The position numbers and the translations under genes are program-made. A DNA stretch of 14,440 nt, from positions 1-14,440 of the forward strand of contig CAZYSE010000028.1 of assembly GCA_964650085.1 (NCBI GenBank), in the 5' to 3' direction. Positions 7,256 to 14,043 of this stretch are shown here, piece after piece (position 1 is the stretch's first letter; each line of letters begins with the position of its first letter). Under the pieces are notes generated by a model that worked only from the letters and a program-made list of their open reading frames with translations, was not told the origin of the DNA and ran no database searches. This DNA comes from KLAP211 sp964650085 (GTDB lineage Bacteria > Patescibacteriota > Dojkabacteria > J137).

Positions 7256-7945
7256 ATGTTGAATAAATTAAATTTAATAGTGAACAAAATTGCTACTTTG
7301 CCAACAACGGCTAAAGTAGCAATGTTCATAGTATTGTTGATAATAATCGGTTTAGTAACGGGGTTAATTCTAGGAGTCTGGAACACAACACCCGTTACTA
7401 AACCCGAGATAATCGATCCTAACGACAAAGTAATTAGCTACTCTGTAGAAATCCCAGACGAAACGCTGCCCGATGAAGACTACGTTTGGTATGGACGACA
7501 CTCTGATCCTAAATCAATTTCACTTCCTTCCATAAACACCAAAGGTTTTGTAATGAAAGTTACAGTAGACCAAAACGTTCAGATTGCAGTACCTGATAAT
7601 ATTCATTTCGCAGGATGGTTTGTTGATAGCGTGAGACCTGGAGATACTGGACTAAGCATTATCGATGGGCATATTGATGGTCCAAGCATTGGAGGCATAT
7701 TCAAGGATTTAGGAAACTTGAAACCTGCTGATGAATTTACGATTGAAATGGGAGACGGCAGTTTAAGAAAATTTAGAGTTAAGGAAGTTATTACAGTTGA
7801 TACAAATGACGCTGCACCGATATTGTATTCGCAATACGCGGATGTAAAAAGTCAGTTGAATTTAATTTCCTGCGCTGGTATATTTTTGGCGGATGAGGGA
7901 ACTTATGATAAAAGAATAATTGTAACTTCAGAATATTTACCTTAA
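7256..7945 (+). CDS. Membrane-anchored sortase (transpeptidase)
   Basis: A 229-residue protein with one N-terminal membrane helix (~21-42) and an extracellular sortase domain. It starts with an SLPSINTKG-type segment, then contains the catalytic triad: His139 in IDGHIDG, Cys206 in LISCAG and Arg220 in YDKRIIV. The stretch FKDLGNLKPADEFTIEMGDG matches the family's F..L..L..GD.......G. Sortases cut a C-terminal motif and join the protein to the cell surface. The GH.....F..L layout and short length fit the class D/E/F group better than class A or B; I cannot assign the class exactly. It lies 7 bp after the large surface protein and is probably co-transcribed with it; no good Shine-Dalgarno sequence precedes it (only a weak AGAG ~12 bases before). 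Likely substrates are the VPNTG protein upstream and the LASTG protein at 9443-12715. A strong inverted repeat lies within codons ~31-51. Confidence 0.9.
   Translation: MLNKLNLIVNKIATLPTTAKVAMFIVLLIIIGLVTGLILGVWNTTPVTKPEIIDPNDKVISYSVEIPDETLPDEDYVWYGRHSDPKSISLPSINTKGFVMKVTVDQNVQIAVPDNIHFAGWFVDSVRPGDTGLSIIDGHIDGPSIGGIFKDLGNLKPADEFTIEMGDGSLRKFRVKEVITVDTNDAAPILYSQYADVKSQLNLISCAGIFLADEGTYDKRIIVTSEYLP
7347..7407 (+). other. Strong inverted repeat / predicted mRNA hairpin inside the sortase gene
   Basis: GGTTTAGTAACGGG (7349-7362) and CCCGTTACTAAACC (7391-7404) are perfectly complementary over 14 bp with a 28-base loop. Allowing a single bulged C at 7405, the outer stem extends two more pairs (C7348 and T7347 with G7406 and A7407). 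Allowing a bulged A at 7390, three more inner pairs form (GTT with AAC). No T-run follows, so it is not a standard intrinsic terminator. It lies about 100 bases after the surface-protein stop codon and encodes the end of the membrane helix and the start of the linker (GLVTG ... PVTKP). Confidence 0.8.
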
Positions 7946-7950
7946 TCAAA

Positions 7951-7959
7951 TGGTAATTT
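7951..7959 (+). promoter_or_regulatory. Weak extended -10-like element (TGGTAATTT)
   Basis: TG-G-TAATTT lies 26 bp before the ATG at 7986, the spacing seen for clearer copies elsewhere in the window. The hexamer keeps only T1, A2 and T6 of TATAAT. TATAGA at 7966-7971 is an alternative -10. The gap from the sortase stop is 40 bp, so readthrough from upstream is equally possible. Confidence 0.25.
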
Positions 7960-7985
7960 TAAACTTATAGATTTATCAATATAGT

Positions 7986-8309
7986 ATGCAAAACGTTTAT
8001 AAAATCTTTGTAACAACACCAGAATCAAATACAAATCTGCTAATCAAAGCAATGGCTGAATCGGGGGCAGGTGTTGTTGGTGAATATACTCATTGCGCAA
8101 TTATTACTAAAGTTTTTGGTAATTACTTACCGAGCGATCAAGCTAGTCCATTTATCGGAGAGTCTGGGAAAATGAGCAGGGAACCGGAAGATAAGGTAGA
8201 AATGATATGTCCGAAAGAAAAACTGGAGGCAGTAATTACAGCAATTAAATCTGTTCATCCTTATGAGTCGCCAACTATCGATGTAATTGACACTATGTTT
8301 TATAATTAA
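7986..8309 (+). CDS. Short NIF3/YqfO-type domain protein (CutA-like fold)
   Basis: A 107-residue soluble protein that matches the insert domain of YqfO/NIF3 proteins. It begins YKIFVTTPESNTNLLIKAMAESGAGVVGEY, then THCAII, an SPFIGESGKM segment, a KVEMICPKEKLEAVITAIKSVHPYESPTIDVI strand-helix-strand unit, and a short tail. The GAG..G.Y..C, PFIGE.G and HPYE.P strings are typical of it. Here the domain stands alone, without the two metal-binding NIF3 halves. It has a ferredoxin-like, CutA/PII-like fold that usually forms trimers; the biochemical role is unknown. It is 2 bp upstream of the next gene, so the two probably form an operon. No Shine-Dalgarno sequence precedes the ATG. Confidence 0.82.
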   Translation: MQNVYKIFVTTPESNTNLLIKAMAESGAGVVGEYTHCAIITKVFGNYLPSDQASPFIGESGKMSREPEDKVEMICPKEKLEAVITAIKSVHPYESPTIDVIDTMFYN

Positions 8310-8311
8310 GC

Positions 8312-9442
8312 ATGCCAGATATATCGAGCCAAATTTATCACTTAGAACTTCAACACCTAAAAACAGATGTATTAACCCTATCTCTAGGACCAACTTCGAT
8401 TAAAGTATATACCCATGGGTCTACAAACGAAATGCACCATTCAGGTGTAGGCGTTACAGCGCAGCGACCTTTGGATGAGCAACTAGTAAACTTCTGGGAA
8501 ACATGGAAGCAAAGAGGGGCAAATCCATTTATGGGGCCAATGGCGGGCGAGTATAATTCAGAACTCATTTCTCAACCTGGTCCCAAAGACATTCACGGGG
8601 TTTTTTGCGGGGTACCCTGGGATGTTGTGCAGATTTCGGATAACGGAACAGATTCTGGATACGTGGAGCTATTTTTACCAGCAGAACGTTGGAAAACTGA
8701 GATTATCGAATACTATTACACCGCAGTTACAATGGCTCCTATTGGTAGCGAAAAAAATCTTTCTCTCACAAGATTTCTTGCCGTTGTCGAAAGAAGGTTT
8801 GGGAGTGACAAAAGCATTATGGATAACGTCAACTTCGTTCGCGGCAATCTGAAAATCAAAGGTGGAAATGTTCGAGATGCAGTTACTGATTTGGTAAACC
8901 TTGTGTACCCTGGGAATGTTGATTTAAGAAGACGGCTAACAATAAAACAGAATTCGGATTCCATCGTTACATTTCTCGATGAAGTGTGGTTTAAAAATAT
9001 TTCTGACCAAAGCTACATGGACGCAAGTGGATTTCATCCCTATTGGAACTTAGTACTTTCCGAGATTGTAAATCCACCTTGGGGAGAAGATACTCCAGAG
9101 CTTTACAATGAAAACCTTCCAGATGTTAAGGTTAGGGAACTTGACCAGCAGGAACGGCTAGGTCGTACAATTTTTATTGTCCCGGAGGGTGAGTTGCTCA
9201 GAAGAAAATCCAATCACATAATATTCAAAGACCCGGAGACTGTTGAAAAAGAAGAAGTAGCAGTAGAAATGTGGCGTCAAAAAGGTGATGCTGACCACTT
9301 TCCAAAAATTTCACGAATAATAAAGCCAGGTGAAACTTCACACATAGGAATGAGTGTTATTTTAGTAACAGGTCCAGTACCTCAAGATTTAAGAGATTAT
9401 GTAGAAGAAGTGAACGCTGTACTTGCTACTACTAATAAGTAA
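8312..9442 (+). CDS. Unrecognised 376-residue cytosolic protein
   Basis: I do not recognise this protein. It has no signal peptide, membrane helix or obvious repeat, and is mixed charged and hydrophobic along its length, so it is probably cytosolic. Visible segments include an aromatic- and glycine-rich middle (HGVFCGVPWDVVQIS, GYVELFLPAERW), a basic helix region (SLTRFLAVVERRFGSDKS), a second basic stretch (DLRRRLTIKQ), a tryptophan-rich part (FHPYWNLVLSEIVNPPWGED) and a charged C-terminal third ending in a likely helix (LRDYVEEVNAVLAT). No nucleotide-binding, metal-binding or protease motif stands out. It starts 2 bp after the NIF3-type gene and its stop directly abuts the stop of the convergent surface-protein gene, with no room for a separate terminator. 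Coding is supported by the 376-codon open frame and its tight fit with both neighbours. Confidence 0.75.
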   Translation: MPDISSQIYHLELQHLKTDVLTLSLGPTSIKVYTHGSTNEMHHSGVGVTAQRPLDEQLVNFWETWKQRGANPFMGPMAGEYNSELISQPGPKDIHGVFCGVPWDVVQISDNGTDSGYVELFLPAERWKTEIIEYYYTAVTMAPIGSEKNLSLTRFLAVVERRFGSDKSIMDNVNFVRGNLKIKGGNVRDAVTDLVNLVYPGNVDLRRRLTIKQNSDSIVTFLDEVWFKNISDQSYMDASGFHPYWNLVLSEIVNPPWGEDTPELYNENLPDVKVRELDQQERLGRTIFIVPEGELLRRKSNHIIFKDPETVEKEEVAVEMWRQKGDADHFPKISRIIKPGETSHIGMSVILVTGPVPQDLRDYVEEVNAVLATTNK

Positions 9443-12400
9443 CTATTTGATAGCCTTTCTTTTCTTGTACACACTATAAACACTTATAGAAGCAATAACC
9501 CCTGTTGCAGCTACCATAATTACTCCAACGTATTTTCCACCTGTACTAGCAAGCAATGGCGCTCCAGGACCAACTGGGTCGAGAATGAAGCTGTTAATTA
9601 TTCCGTCGTCGTCGTTAATTCCTCCATCCGTCAGGTTGTAAACAATTGTAGAAACCGGTGTTCCTTGAACAACGTCAGCTCCATACGTAAATCCACCCAA
9701 CACATTTTGGTAAGTCGTATTACCTACTAACTTTCTCATTTGCCAAGTTGAAGTATCGTAAACTTGATCTAAGAATACTGTTACTACAACACTGTCTCCA
9801 GGATTTAAGCAGGCGAGCTCGAAGTTCATCAAGCCTACAGGATAAAAATATGCTGCATCTTGGACAGCCAGACTAGCTTCAGTTACAGATGTTAATCCGT
9901 TTACAATTTGACAGTCCCCAGTAATTTGAAGAGTTATATACTGACCATTTCCCGCGTTAACGACAGAGGCTATTTTCCCTTGAAACTTATCTTGAATTCC
10001 ATCGTCATTACCATCTCCATTTCTTGCACCATCTTCAAAAGCGTCTGTAACTCCGTCTCCATCTGTATCAAGAGGAAGTGCTACATCATCGTCAGTTGTA
10101 CTAGCTGCAACGTTTTGATTAGCCAAAACTGCATAAACAGGATCAGACAATCCAGCATTTACACCAACCGTGATATTGTAGTTTTGTGTACCATCTACAA
10201 TTACATCATCAACACCCGTAAGAGTAATTACCTGAGGTGTGTTCCAGTTTACAGGATTGAAAGTAATGCTTATTGGCAGTACTGTACCTTCTCCAACATC
10301 CGCTGAAGAAATATCAAAAACGACATTAGATAAAGGCTCAGCGTTTAATACAATAGTGAAAGTGTCGGTAGTTCCAGTTTCAGCAACAATTGTTGTTCCT
10401 CCAGTTGGAACAATCGTAAACCCTGGAATTTCGTTATCTATGTTCGTTAAAGTAACGTCTGCAATATCTGTATCTAAAAGTGCATCATAAATGGGGTCAA
10501 GAGATGTAGGGTCGCCCGTTACTAATGAATATACAATGTCTCCATCTGCCTGAGGATCATCAACTCCAGTAATAGTTATGGTGTTTGCTGCTCCATTGTT
10601 CCAGTTTGCATTCAATATTGTAATAAAGGCAAACGGTAAAAAACCTTCAGATACATCAGTTAATGAAAGTGGAATCGTAACATCGGCTCCACCAGCTGGT
10701 TGCGAGAGTAGAGTAAATTGAATTGTTACAGCTCCTCCTGCTTCAGTAGTTACAAAGCCCGAAGGTACTAAATTAAATCCAGGTGAATCGTTATCTTGGT
10801 TCGTAAAATCAGGGTCTGCAATTGTAGTTCCGTCTAAAGCATCAAAAGCAAGATCGAGTGAAGTTACATCGCCGGTCACAATTTGATATAAAATTGCTCC
10901 GTCAACGACGAAATCATCAACGCCAGTGATAGTTACTGTCTGAGGAACATTCCAGTTCAAGTTCGTAAATGTGACAGAAGCAACACCCGATGTACCCTCT
11001 GTTAAATCGTTTGAAACAAGTGGAATTGTTACATCAGCTGTTGGTTGAGCTGTAAGAACAATAGTAAACGTTCCTGTAGTTAAATCTTCTCCAGTTAGAT
11101 TATCGGTAACCAGAACTGTTGCTCCAGCAATATCGTTGTCTGTTGTACTTGCGGCAACATTTTGACTTGGCACTACACCATAAGCAGCAGCGGAAGATCC
11201 AACGTTTACTGAAACAGAAATATTATAGTTTTGTGTTACATCGACAAGGAATTCATCAACACCCGTAAGAGTAACTACTTGAGGGATATCCCAATTGGCT
11301 GGAGTAAAAGTAAGTGAAGATGTAGAAATTGTTCCTTCACCAGTATCAGCTGAGGCTAAATCTAATACAACAGTTGATGCTGGACGAGAAATTAATACAA
11401 CTGTGAAAGTATCTGTTGAAACAGTTTCACTTACTATTGTTGTTCCTCCTGTTTCGACTATTGTAAAACCTGGTGTTGGTTCAACATCATAAATCATCAT
11501 ACGGTTGTTATTAAAATCTCCTACATAAAGAAGATGATTAACAGTATCGTAGACTAAACTTCTTGGTCCGCTCATACCAGCTTGTGTAGTTGCTGCTCCG
11601 CCAGAAACAAAGTTAGCTTGTCCTAAAACGTTAACAGCATTTTCACCATCTGTAATTGAATTTACATCGAAAACAGTCACACGGTTGTTAGCAAATCCTG
11701 TTACAAAAAGTCTTCCATAAACTGGGTCAAAAGCTATTCCTCGAGGAGCACTAATACCAGCTTGTGTAGTAGCTGCTGCAGTAGCGGTAAAGTTGGCTTG
11801 CCCTAAAACGTTAATTGCATTTTCACCGTTAGTAATTGCCGCAACATCGTAAACAGTAACTCTATTATTACTACTTCCTGCGACAAATAATCTCTGCGTT
11901 GCAAAATCATAAGCCATTCCAGTTGGAACATTCATTCCTGCTTGAGTATTTGCAGCAGCACCAGAGGTAAAGTTAGGTTGTCCTAAAACATTGATTGCAT
12001 TTTCTCCATCTGTAATAGTAGTAACATCGTAAACGGTTACCCTATGGGCTGTACCACTTTGAGAAACAAATAATCTGTTATTAATGTAATCGTAAACAGG
12101 TGTAAGCGGACTATTCATTCCAGCTTGTGTTGTAGCTGCAGCCGAAGCGGTAAAGTTGGCTTGTCCTAAAACATTAACAGCATTTTCTCCATTTGTTATT
12201 GTAGTAACATCATAAACTGTAACTCTATTTCCAGTTGATTGCGTTACGAATAAACGTTGGTTAATTTCATCATATGCAAGCCCTTGAGGTACATTTAACC
12301 CAGCTTGAGTATTTGCAGCGGTATTCGTAGTAAAGTTAGGTTGGCCGATTACAAAGTCAGGAGTTTTGTCTACTAAGTTATCACCAGCATCAAGATTGTA

Positions 12401-12715
12401 AACTAAGACACGATTGTTACTACTATCAAGTACAAATAATCTGTGATTCACTGTATCAATAGCACTTGTATATCCACCTCCAGCAAGTCCTAAGGCATAA
12501 ACAGAACCATTCGCATTATTCGCGGTTGCTTGAGTGTAATTAGGAGTAAAACCTCCAACAGTAGTGTATTGACCAAGAATATCTATAGCATTTGCTCCGT
12601 CGGCAATGTAAGCAAAAACAGGTCGCTTAGGAAGAATAACTGTGAAGAGTAACAATGTTAAGACTCCAAGTATAAGGAATCGTTGAGAATTTCTTCTCAA
12701 TTTAAGTGTAGCCAT
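9443..12715 (-). CDS. Giant sortase-anchored surface protein: NHL-type propeller, Calx-beta-like domains, choice-of-anchor U, LASTG signal
   Basis: A 1090-residue exported protein. Residues 1-35 are a signal peptide (LKLRRNSQR, hydrophobic core, cleavage near VFA). Residues ~36-411 form a six-blade NHL-type propeller with a ~60-residue period (RLFV...NNRVTVYDV, GENAINVLGQ.NFT, TQAGM..P). The first segment, GANAIDILGQ, looks like the closing strand of the last blade. Residues ~412-880 hold four Calx-beta-like domains (each with FT.VL, NWN.PQ.VT.TGVDD and a D.D ending). Residues 883-912 are an acidic calcium-type repeat (DTDGDGVTD, GNDDGIQD), then choice-of-anchor U (~913-1050). The C-terminus is a complete sorting signal: LASTG (1055-1059), a hydrophobic helix and the tail YKKRKAIK. 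It shares its C-terminal plan with the protein at 3412-7248, and the sortase at 7256 is the likely anchoring enzyme. The start has no Shine-Dalgarno sequence. The propeller's binding target is unknown. Confidence 0.9.
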   Translation of the reverse strand: MATLKLRRNSQRFLILGVLTLLLFTVILPKRPVFAYIADGANAIDILGQYTTVGGFTPNYTQATANNANGSVYALGLAGGGYTSAIDTVNHRLFVLDSSNNRVLVYNLDAGDNLVDKTPDFVIGQPNFTTNTAANTQAGLNVPQGLAYDEINQRLFVTQSTGNRVTVYDVTTITNGENAVNVLGQANFTASAAATTQAGMNSPLTPVYDYINNRLFVSQSGTAHRVTVYDVTTITDGENAINVLGQPNFTSGAAANTQAGMNVPTGMAYDFATQRLFVAGSSNNRVTVYDVAAITNGENAINVLGQANFTATAAATTQAGISAPRGIAFDPVYGRLFVTGFANNRVTVFDVNSITDGENAVNVLGQANFVSGGAATTQAGMSGPRSLVYDTVNHLLYVGDFNNNRMMIYDVEPTPGFTIVETGGTTIVSETVSTDTFTVVLISRPASTVVLDLASADTGEGTISTSSLTFTPANWDIPQVVTLTGVDEFLVDVTQNYNISVSVNVGSSAAAYGVVPSQNVAASTTDNDIAGATVLVTDNLTGEDLTTGTFTIVLTAQPTADVTIPLVSNDLTEGTSGVASVTFTNLNWNVPQTVTITGVDDFVVDGAILYQIVTGDVTSLDLAFDALDGTTIADPDFTNQDNDSPGFNLVPSGFVTTEAGGAVTIQFTLLSQPAGGADVTIPLSLTDVSEGFLPFAFITILNANWNNGAANTITITGVDDPQADGDIVYSLVTGDPTSLDPIYDALLDTDIADVTLTNIDNEIPGFTIVPTGGTTIVAETGTTDTFTIVLNAEPLSNVVFDISSADVGEGTVLPISITFNPVNWNTPQVITLTGVDDVIVDGTQNYNITVGVNAGLSDPVYAVLANQNVAASTTDDDVALPLDTDGDGVTDAFEDGARNGDGNDDGIQDKFQGKIASVVNAGNGQYITLQITGDCQIVNGLTSVTEASLAVQDAAYFYPVGLMNFELACLNPGDSVVVTVFLDQVYDTSTWQMRKLVGNTTYQNVLGGFTYGADVVQGTPVSTIVYNLTDGGINDDDGIINSFILDPVGPGAPLLASTGGKYVGVIMVAATGVIASISVYSVYKKRKAIK
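11560..12360 (-). repeat. Tandem 180-bp coding repeats (propeller blades)
   Basis: DNA copies of one blade unit recur with matching anchors (CTTG of the TQAG codons) at 11581, 11761, 11941, 12124 and 12304: exact 180-bp steps with one 183-bp step. The best conserved stretch encodes ENA(V/I)NVLGQ(A/P)NFT and TQAG. The near-exact period and residual DNA similarity point to duplication of a single 60-codon unit. Confidence 0.85.
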
Positions 12716-12780
12716 ATGTTGTGACTAAAAGGTTAATAGTTAACTTGATTTTTCGTGCAAGGAAAAGTTTCAAGCAATAG

Positions 12781-12818
12781 TACTATATAGTATGGAGAAA
12801 CTCTATCTTGAAGTCAAG
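12781..12818 (-). promoter_or_regulatory. Promoter of the LASTG surface protein, with overlapping palindromes
   Basis: On the minus strand TTGACT (12817-12812) is followed by 17 bp and CATACT (12794-12789) as a -35/-10 pair, giving a leader of ~65 bases to the ATG at 12715. The -35 lies inside the palindrome CTTGA-AG-TCAAG (12807-12818). The -10 lies over the perfect palindrome TACTATATAGTA (12781-12792), which also overlaps ATAGTACTAT (12778-12787). These are placed where a repressor would bind. Another small palindrome, GTTAA-TAG-TTAAC, is at 12732-12744. Confidence 0.45.
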
Positions 12819-12851
12819 TGATCGTATATTGCCCTCTGGAATCACAACTAC

Positions 12852-12860
12852 TGCTATAAT
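12852..12860 (+). promoter_or_regulatory. Extended -10 promoter element (TGCTATAAT)
   Basis: A perfect extended -10 (TG-C-TATAAT) ends 33 bp before the ATG at 12894. No -35 at a normal distance is evident (TTGCCC at 12829-12834 is 20 bp away). The leader of ~27 bases has no Shine-Dalgarno sequence. Confidence 0.65.
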
Positions 12861-12893
12861 ATACTTATTGTTAAAACTAGTATAAAAACTAAA

Positions 12894-13487
12894 ATGATAG
12901 AAATAGAAAAACGTGGTCCACTCACAAAACAGCAATTCCAAGATTTTCAAAAATTTCTATCAGAAAACGCTATGTTAATCGGAAAATACAATCAGGTTGG
13001 AATATTCACAACTTTTAAAAATGAACAAAATAAAAACCAGATAAACATATCCATTTCCCAAAATTTAATTGAAAATTCTACGACTACCAGGTTAAAAGCC
13101 AAGCTAGGCGATTTAAAAGACACTGCGAGACAAGAATTATCGCTACCATTTGAACTCAAAAATATTAATTCAATATTCGATTTCCTCAGAATGTTTGGAG
13201 TTGTTAACGGCTGTCCAAGGTTTTATTACCGAGAGGATTACAAGTATAAAGATTTAACGATTTCTATAAAAAATCAAGGATTGCTTACAGATCATTTCGA
13301 AGTGGAAATAGAACTAGATGATGAATCTGCAAAGTTACAAGCAGAAAAACAAATAGAAGACTTCATAACAGAAATTAAGCTAGTATTGTGGACAGAAGAT
13401 GAATATAAAGCTCTCATTACAAAGGTGTTTGAAGAGAATCCTCCTGTGGATTTTGATACAATAGATTTATCAATGCTTAAAGAATGA
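12894..13487 (+). CDS. CYTH-like domain protein (triphosphate tunnel fold)
   Basis: A 197-residue soluble protein. It begins MIEIEKRGPLT, matching the ExExK/R signature of the CYTH family (Glu3, Glu5, Arg7), followed by a helix (KQQFQDFQKFLSEN). A mid-region RLKAKLGDL supplies basic residues. The segment CPRFYYREDYKYKDLTISIKNQGLLTDHFEVEIEL resembles the family's R..Y.Y.D..I.ID...GLG.F.EIE strands. CYTH proteins bind triphosphates with metal ions inside a beta tunnel and include class IV adenylate cyclases and thiamine or inorganic triphosphatases. The usual L.R.R strand is poorly matched here (INISISQN), so the substrate cannot be predicted and the family call is moderate. The gene runs divergently from the LASTG surface protein, with 178 bp between starts, under its own extended -10. 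It ends in TGA. Confidence 0.6.
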   Translation: MIEIEKRGPLTKQQFQDFQKFLSENAMLIGKYNQVGIFTTFKNEQNKNQINISISQNLIENSTTTRLKAKLGDLKDTARQELSLPFELKNINSIFDFLRMFGVVNGCPRFYYREDYKYKDLTISIKNQGLLTDHFEVEIELDDESAKLQAEKQIEDFITEIKLVLWTEDEYKALITKVFEENPPVDFDTIDLSMLKE

Positions 13488-13540
13488 AACAGTTCAAACA
13501 AGTGAGGAAGGTGTGAACAACATTGACAACCAGTATACGA

Positions 13541-13603
13541 GAACTGCGAACTGAAAACTGAAAACCTACATCCTAAATCCTATAACTTAAAACCTAACCC
13601 TAT
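13541..13603 (+). repeat. Degenerate 7-bp tandem repeat running into the EVE gene start
   Basis: Nine consecutive heptamers can be laid out: GAACTGC, GAACTGA, AAACTGA, AAACCTA, CATCCTA, AATCCTA, TAACTTA, AAACCTA, ACCCTAT. They drift from an xAACTGA form to an xAxCCTA form while keeping phase for 63 bp. The last unit overlaps the first two bases of the EVE start codon. A possible weak unit (TATACGA) precedes. The array accounts for most of the 114-bp gap after the CYTH-like gene; the remainder (13488-13540) holds nothing convincing. Confidence 0.75.
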
Positions 13604-14009
13604 GAACTACTGGCTAATAAAATCCGAACCCAATGAATATTCATGGCACGACTTAGAAAAAGATGGGAAATCTGTCTGGACTGGAATTAGAAACTACCGA
13701 GCTAGAAATAACTTAAAACTAATGAAAATAGGAGATTTAGCATTTTTTTATCACAGCAATATTGGTAAAGAAATTGTTGGAGTTGCAAAAGTTGTAAAGG
13801 AATTTCATCAAGATCCGACTACGAAAGAAGAAGCCTGGGTAGCCGTAGATTTTGCACCAGTAAAGAAATTAAAAAGGTCTGTAACTTTGGAAGAAATAAA
13901 ATCAAATCCTAAGTTCAAAGAAATGGAATTAGTAAAGCTTTCTAGACTTTCAGTTTCTGCTGTTACAAAAACAGAATGGGAAGATATTCTGAAATTATCT
14001 GAGACTTAA
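13602..14009 (+). CDS. EVE domain protein
   Basis: A 135-residue protein consisting of a single EVE domain. It opens with NYWLIKSEPNEYSWHDL, then VWTGIRNYRARNNLKLMKIGDLAFFYHSN, GKEIVGVAKVVKEFHQDPT, WVAVDFAPVKKL and LVKLSRLSVSAVTKTEWEDIL. The YWL.KSEP, W.G.RNY.ARN and GD...FYHSN strings are diagnostic, and the length is normal for a stand-alone EVE protein. The EVE fold belongs to the PUA-like group; members bind modified bases in nucleic acids, including modified cytosine, and are often found near restriction or RNA-related genes. No such neighbour is visible here. The start chosen places the conserved YWL at residue 3. A TATAAC at 13581-13586, inside the heptamer array, could serve as -10. 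There is no Shine-Dalgarno sequence. Confidence 0.93.
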   Translation: MNYWLIKSEPNEYSWHDLEKDGKSVWTGIRNYRARNNLKLMKIGDLAFFYHSNIGKEIVGVAKVVKEFHQDPTTKEEAWVAVDFAPVKKLKRSVTLEEIKSNPKFKEMELVKLSRLSVSAVTKTEWEDILKLSET

Positions 14010-14043
14010 TTATAAATGTCATTTCACACAGACAATACCTGCG

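Noticed and set aside
7234..7262. Frameshift fusing the surface protein to the sortase
   Set aside because: The sortase has its own ATG and a normal sortase N-terminus, there is no slippery sequence, and the motif-to-helix distance (about 30 residues) would be abnormal.
9908..10490. Plus-strand open frames opposite the LASTG surface protein
   Set aside because: They are shadows of a repetitive, low-complexity coding strand and have no family features or start signals.
11560..12360. CRISPR-like periodic repeats
   Set aside because: The 180-bp period stays in frame and encodes propeller blades; there are no short repeats with unique spacers.
13491..13517. GTTCA/TGAAC inverted repeat after the CYTH-like gene as a terminator
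   Set aside because: It is 5 bp with a 17-base loop and no T-run.
3..14009. Use of TGA as a sense codon (as in Gracilibacteria/Absconditabacteria)
   Set aside because: TGA ends three well-supported genes (341, 775, 13487) at natural C-termini and none of the long frames needs in-frame TGA read as an amino acid.
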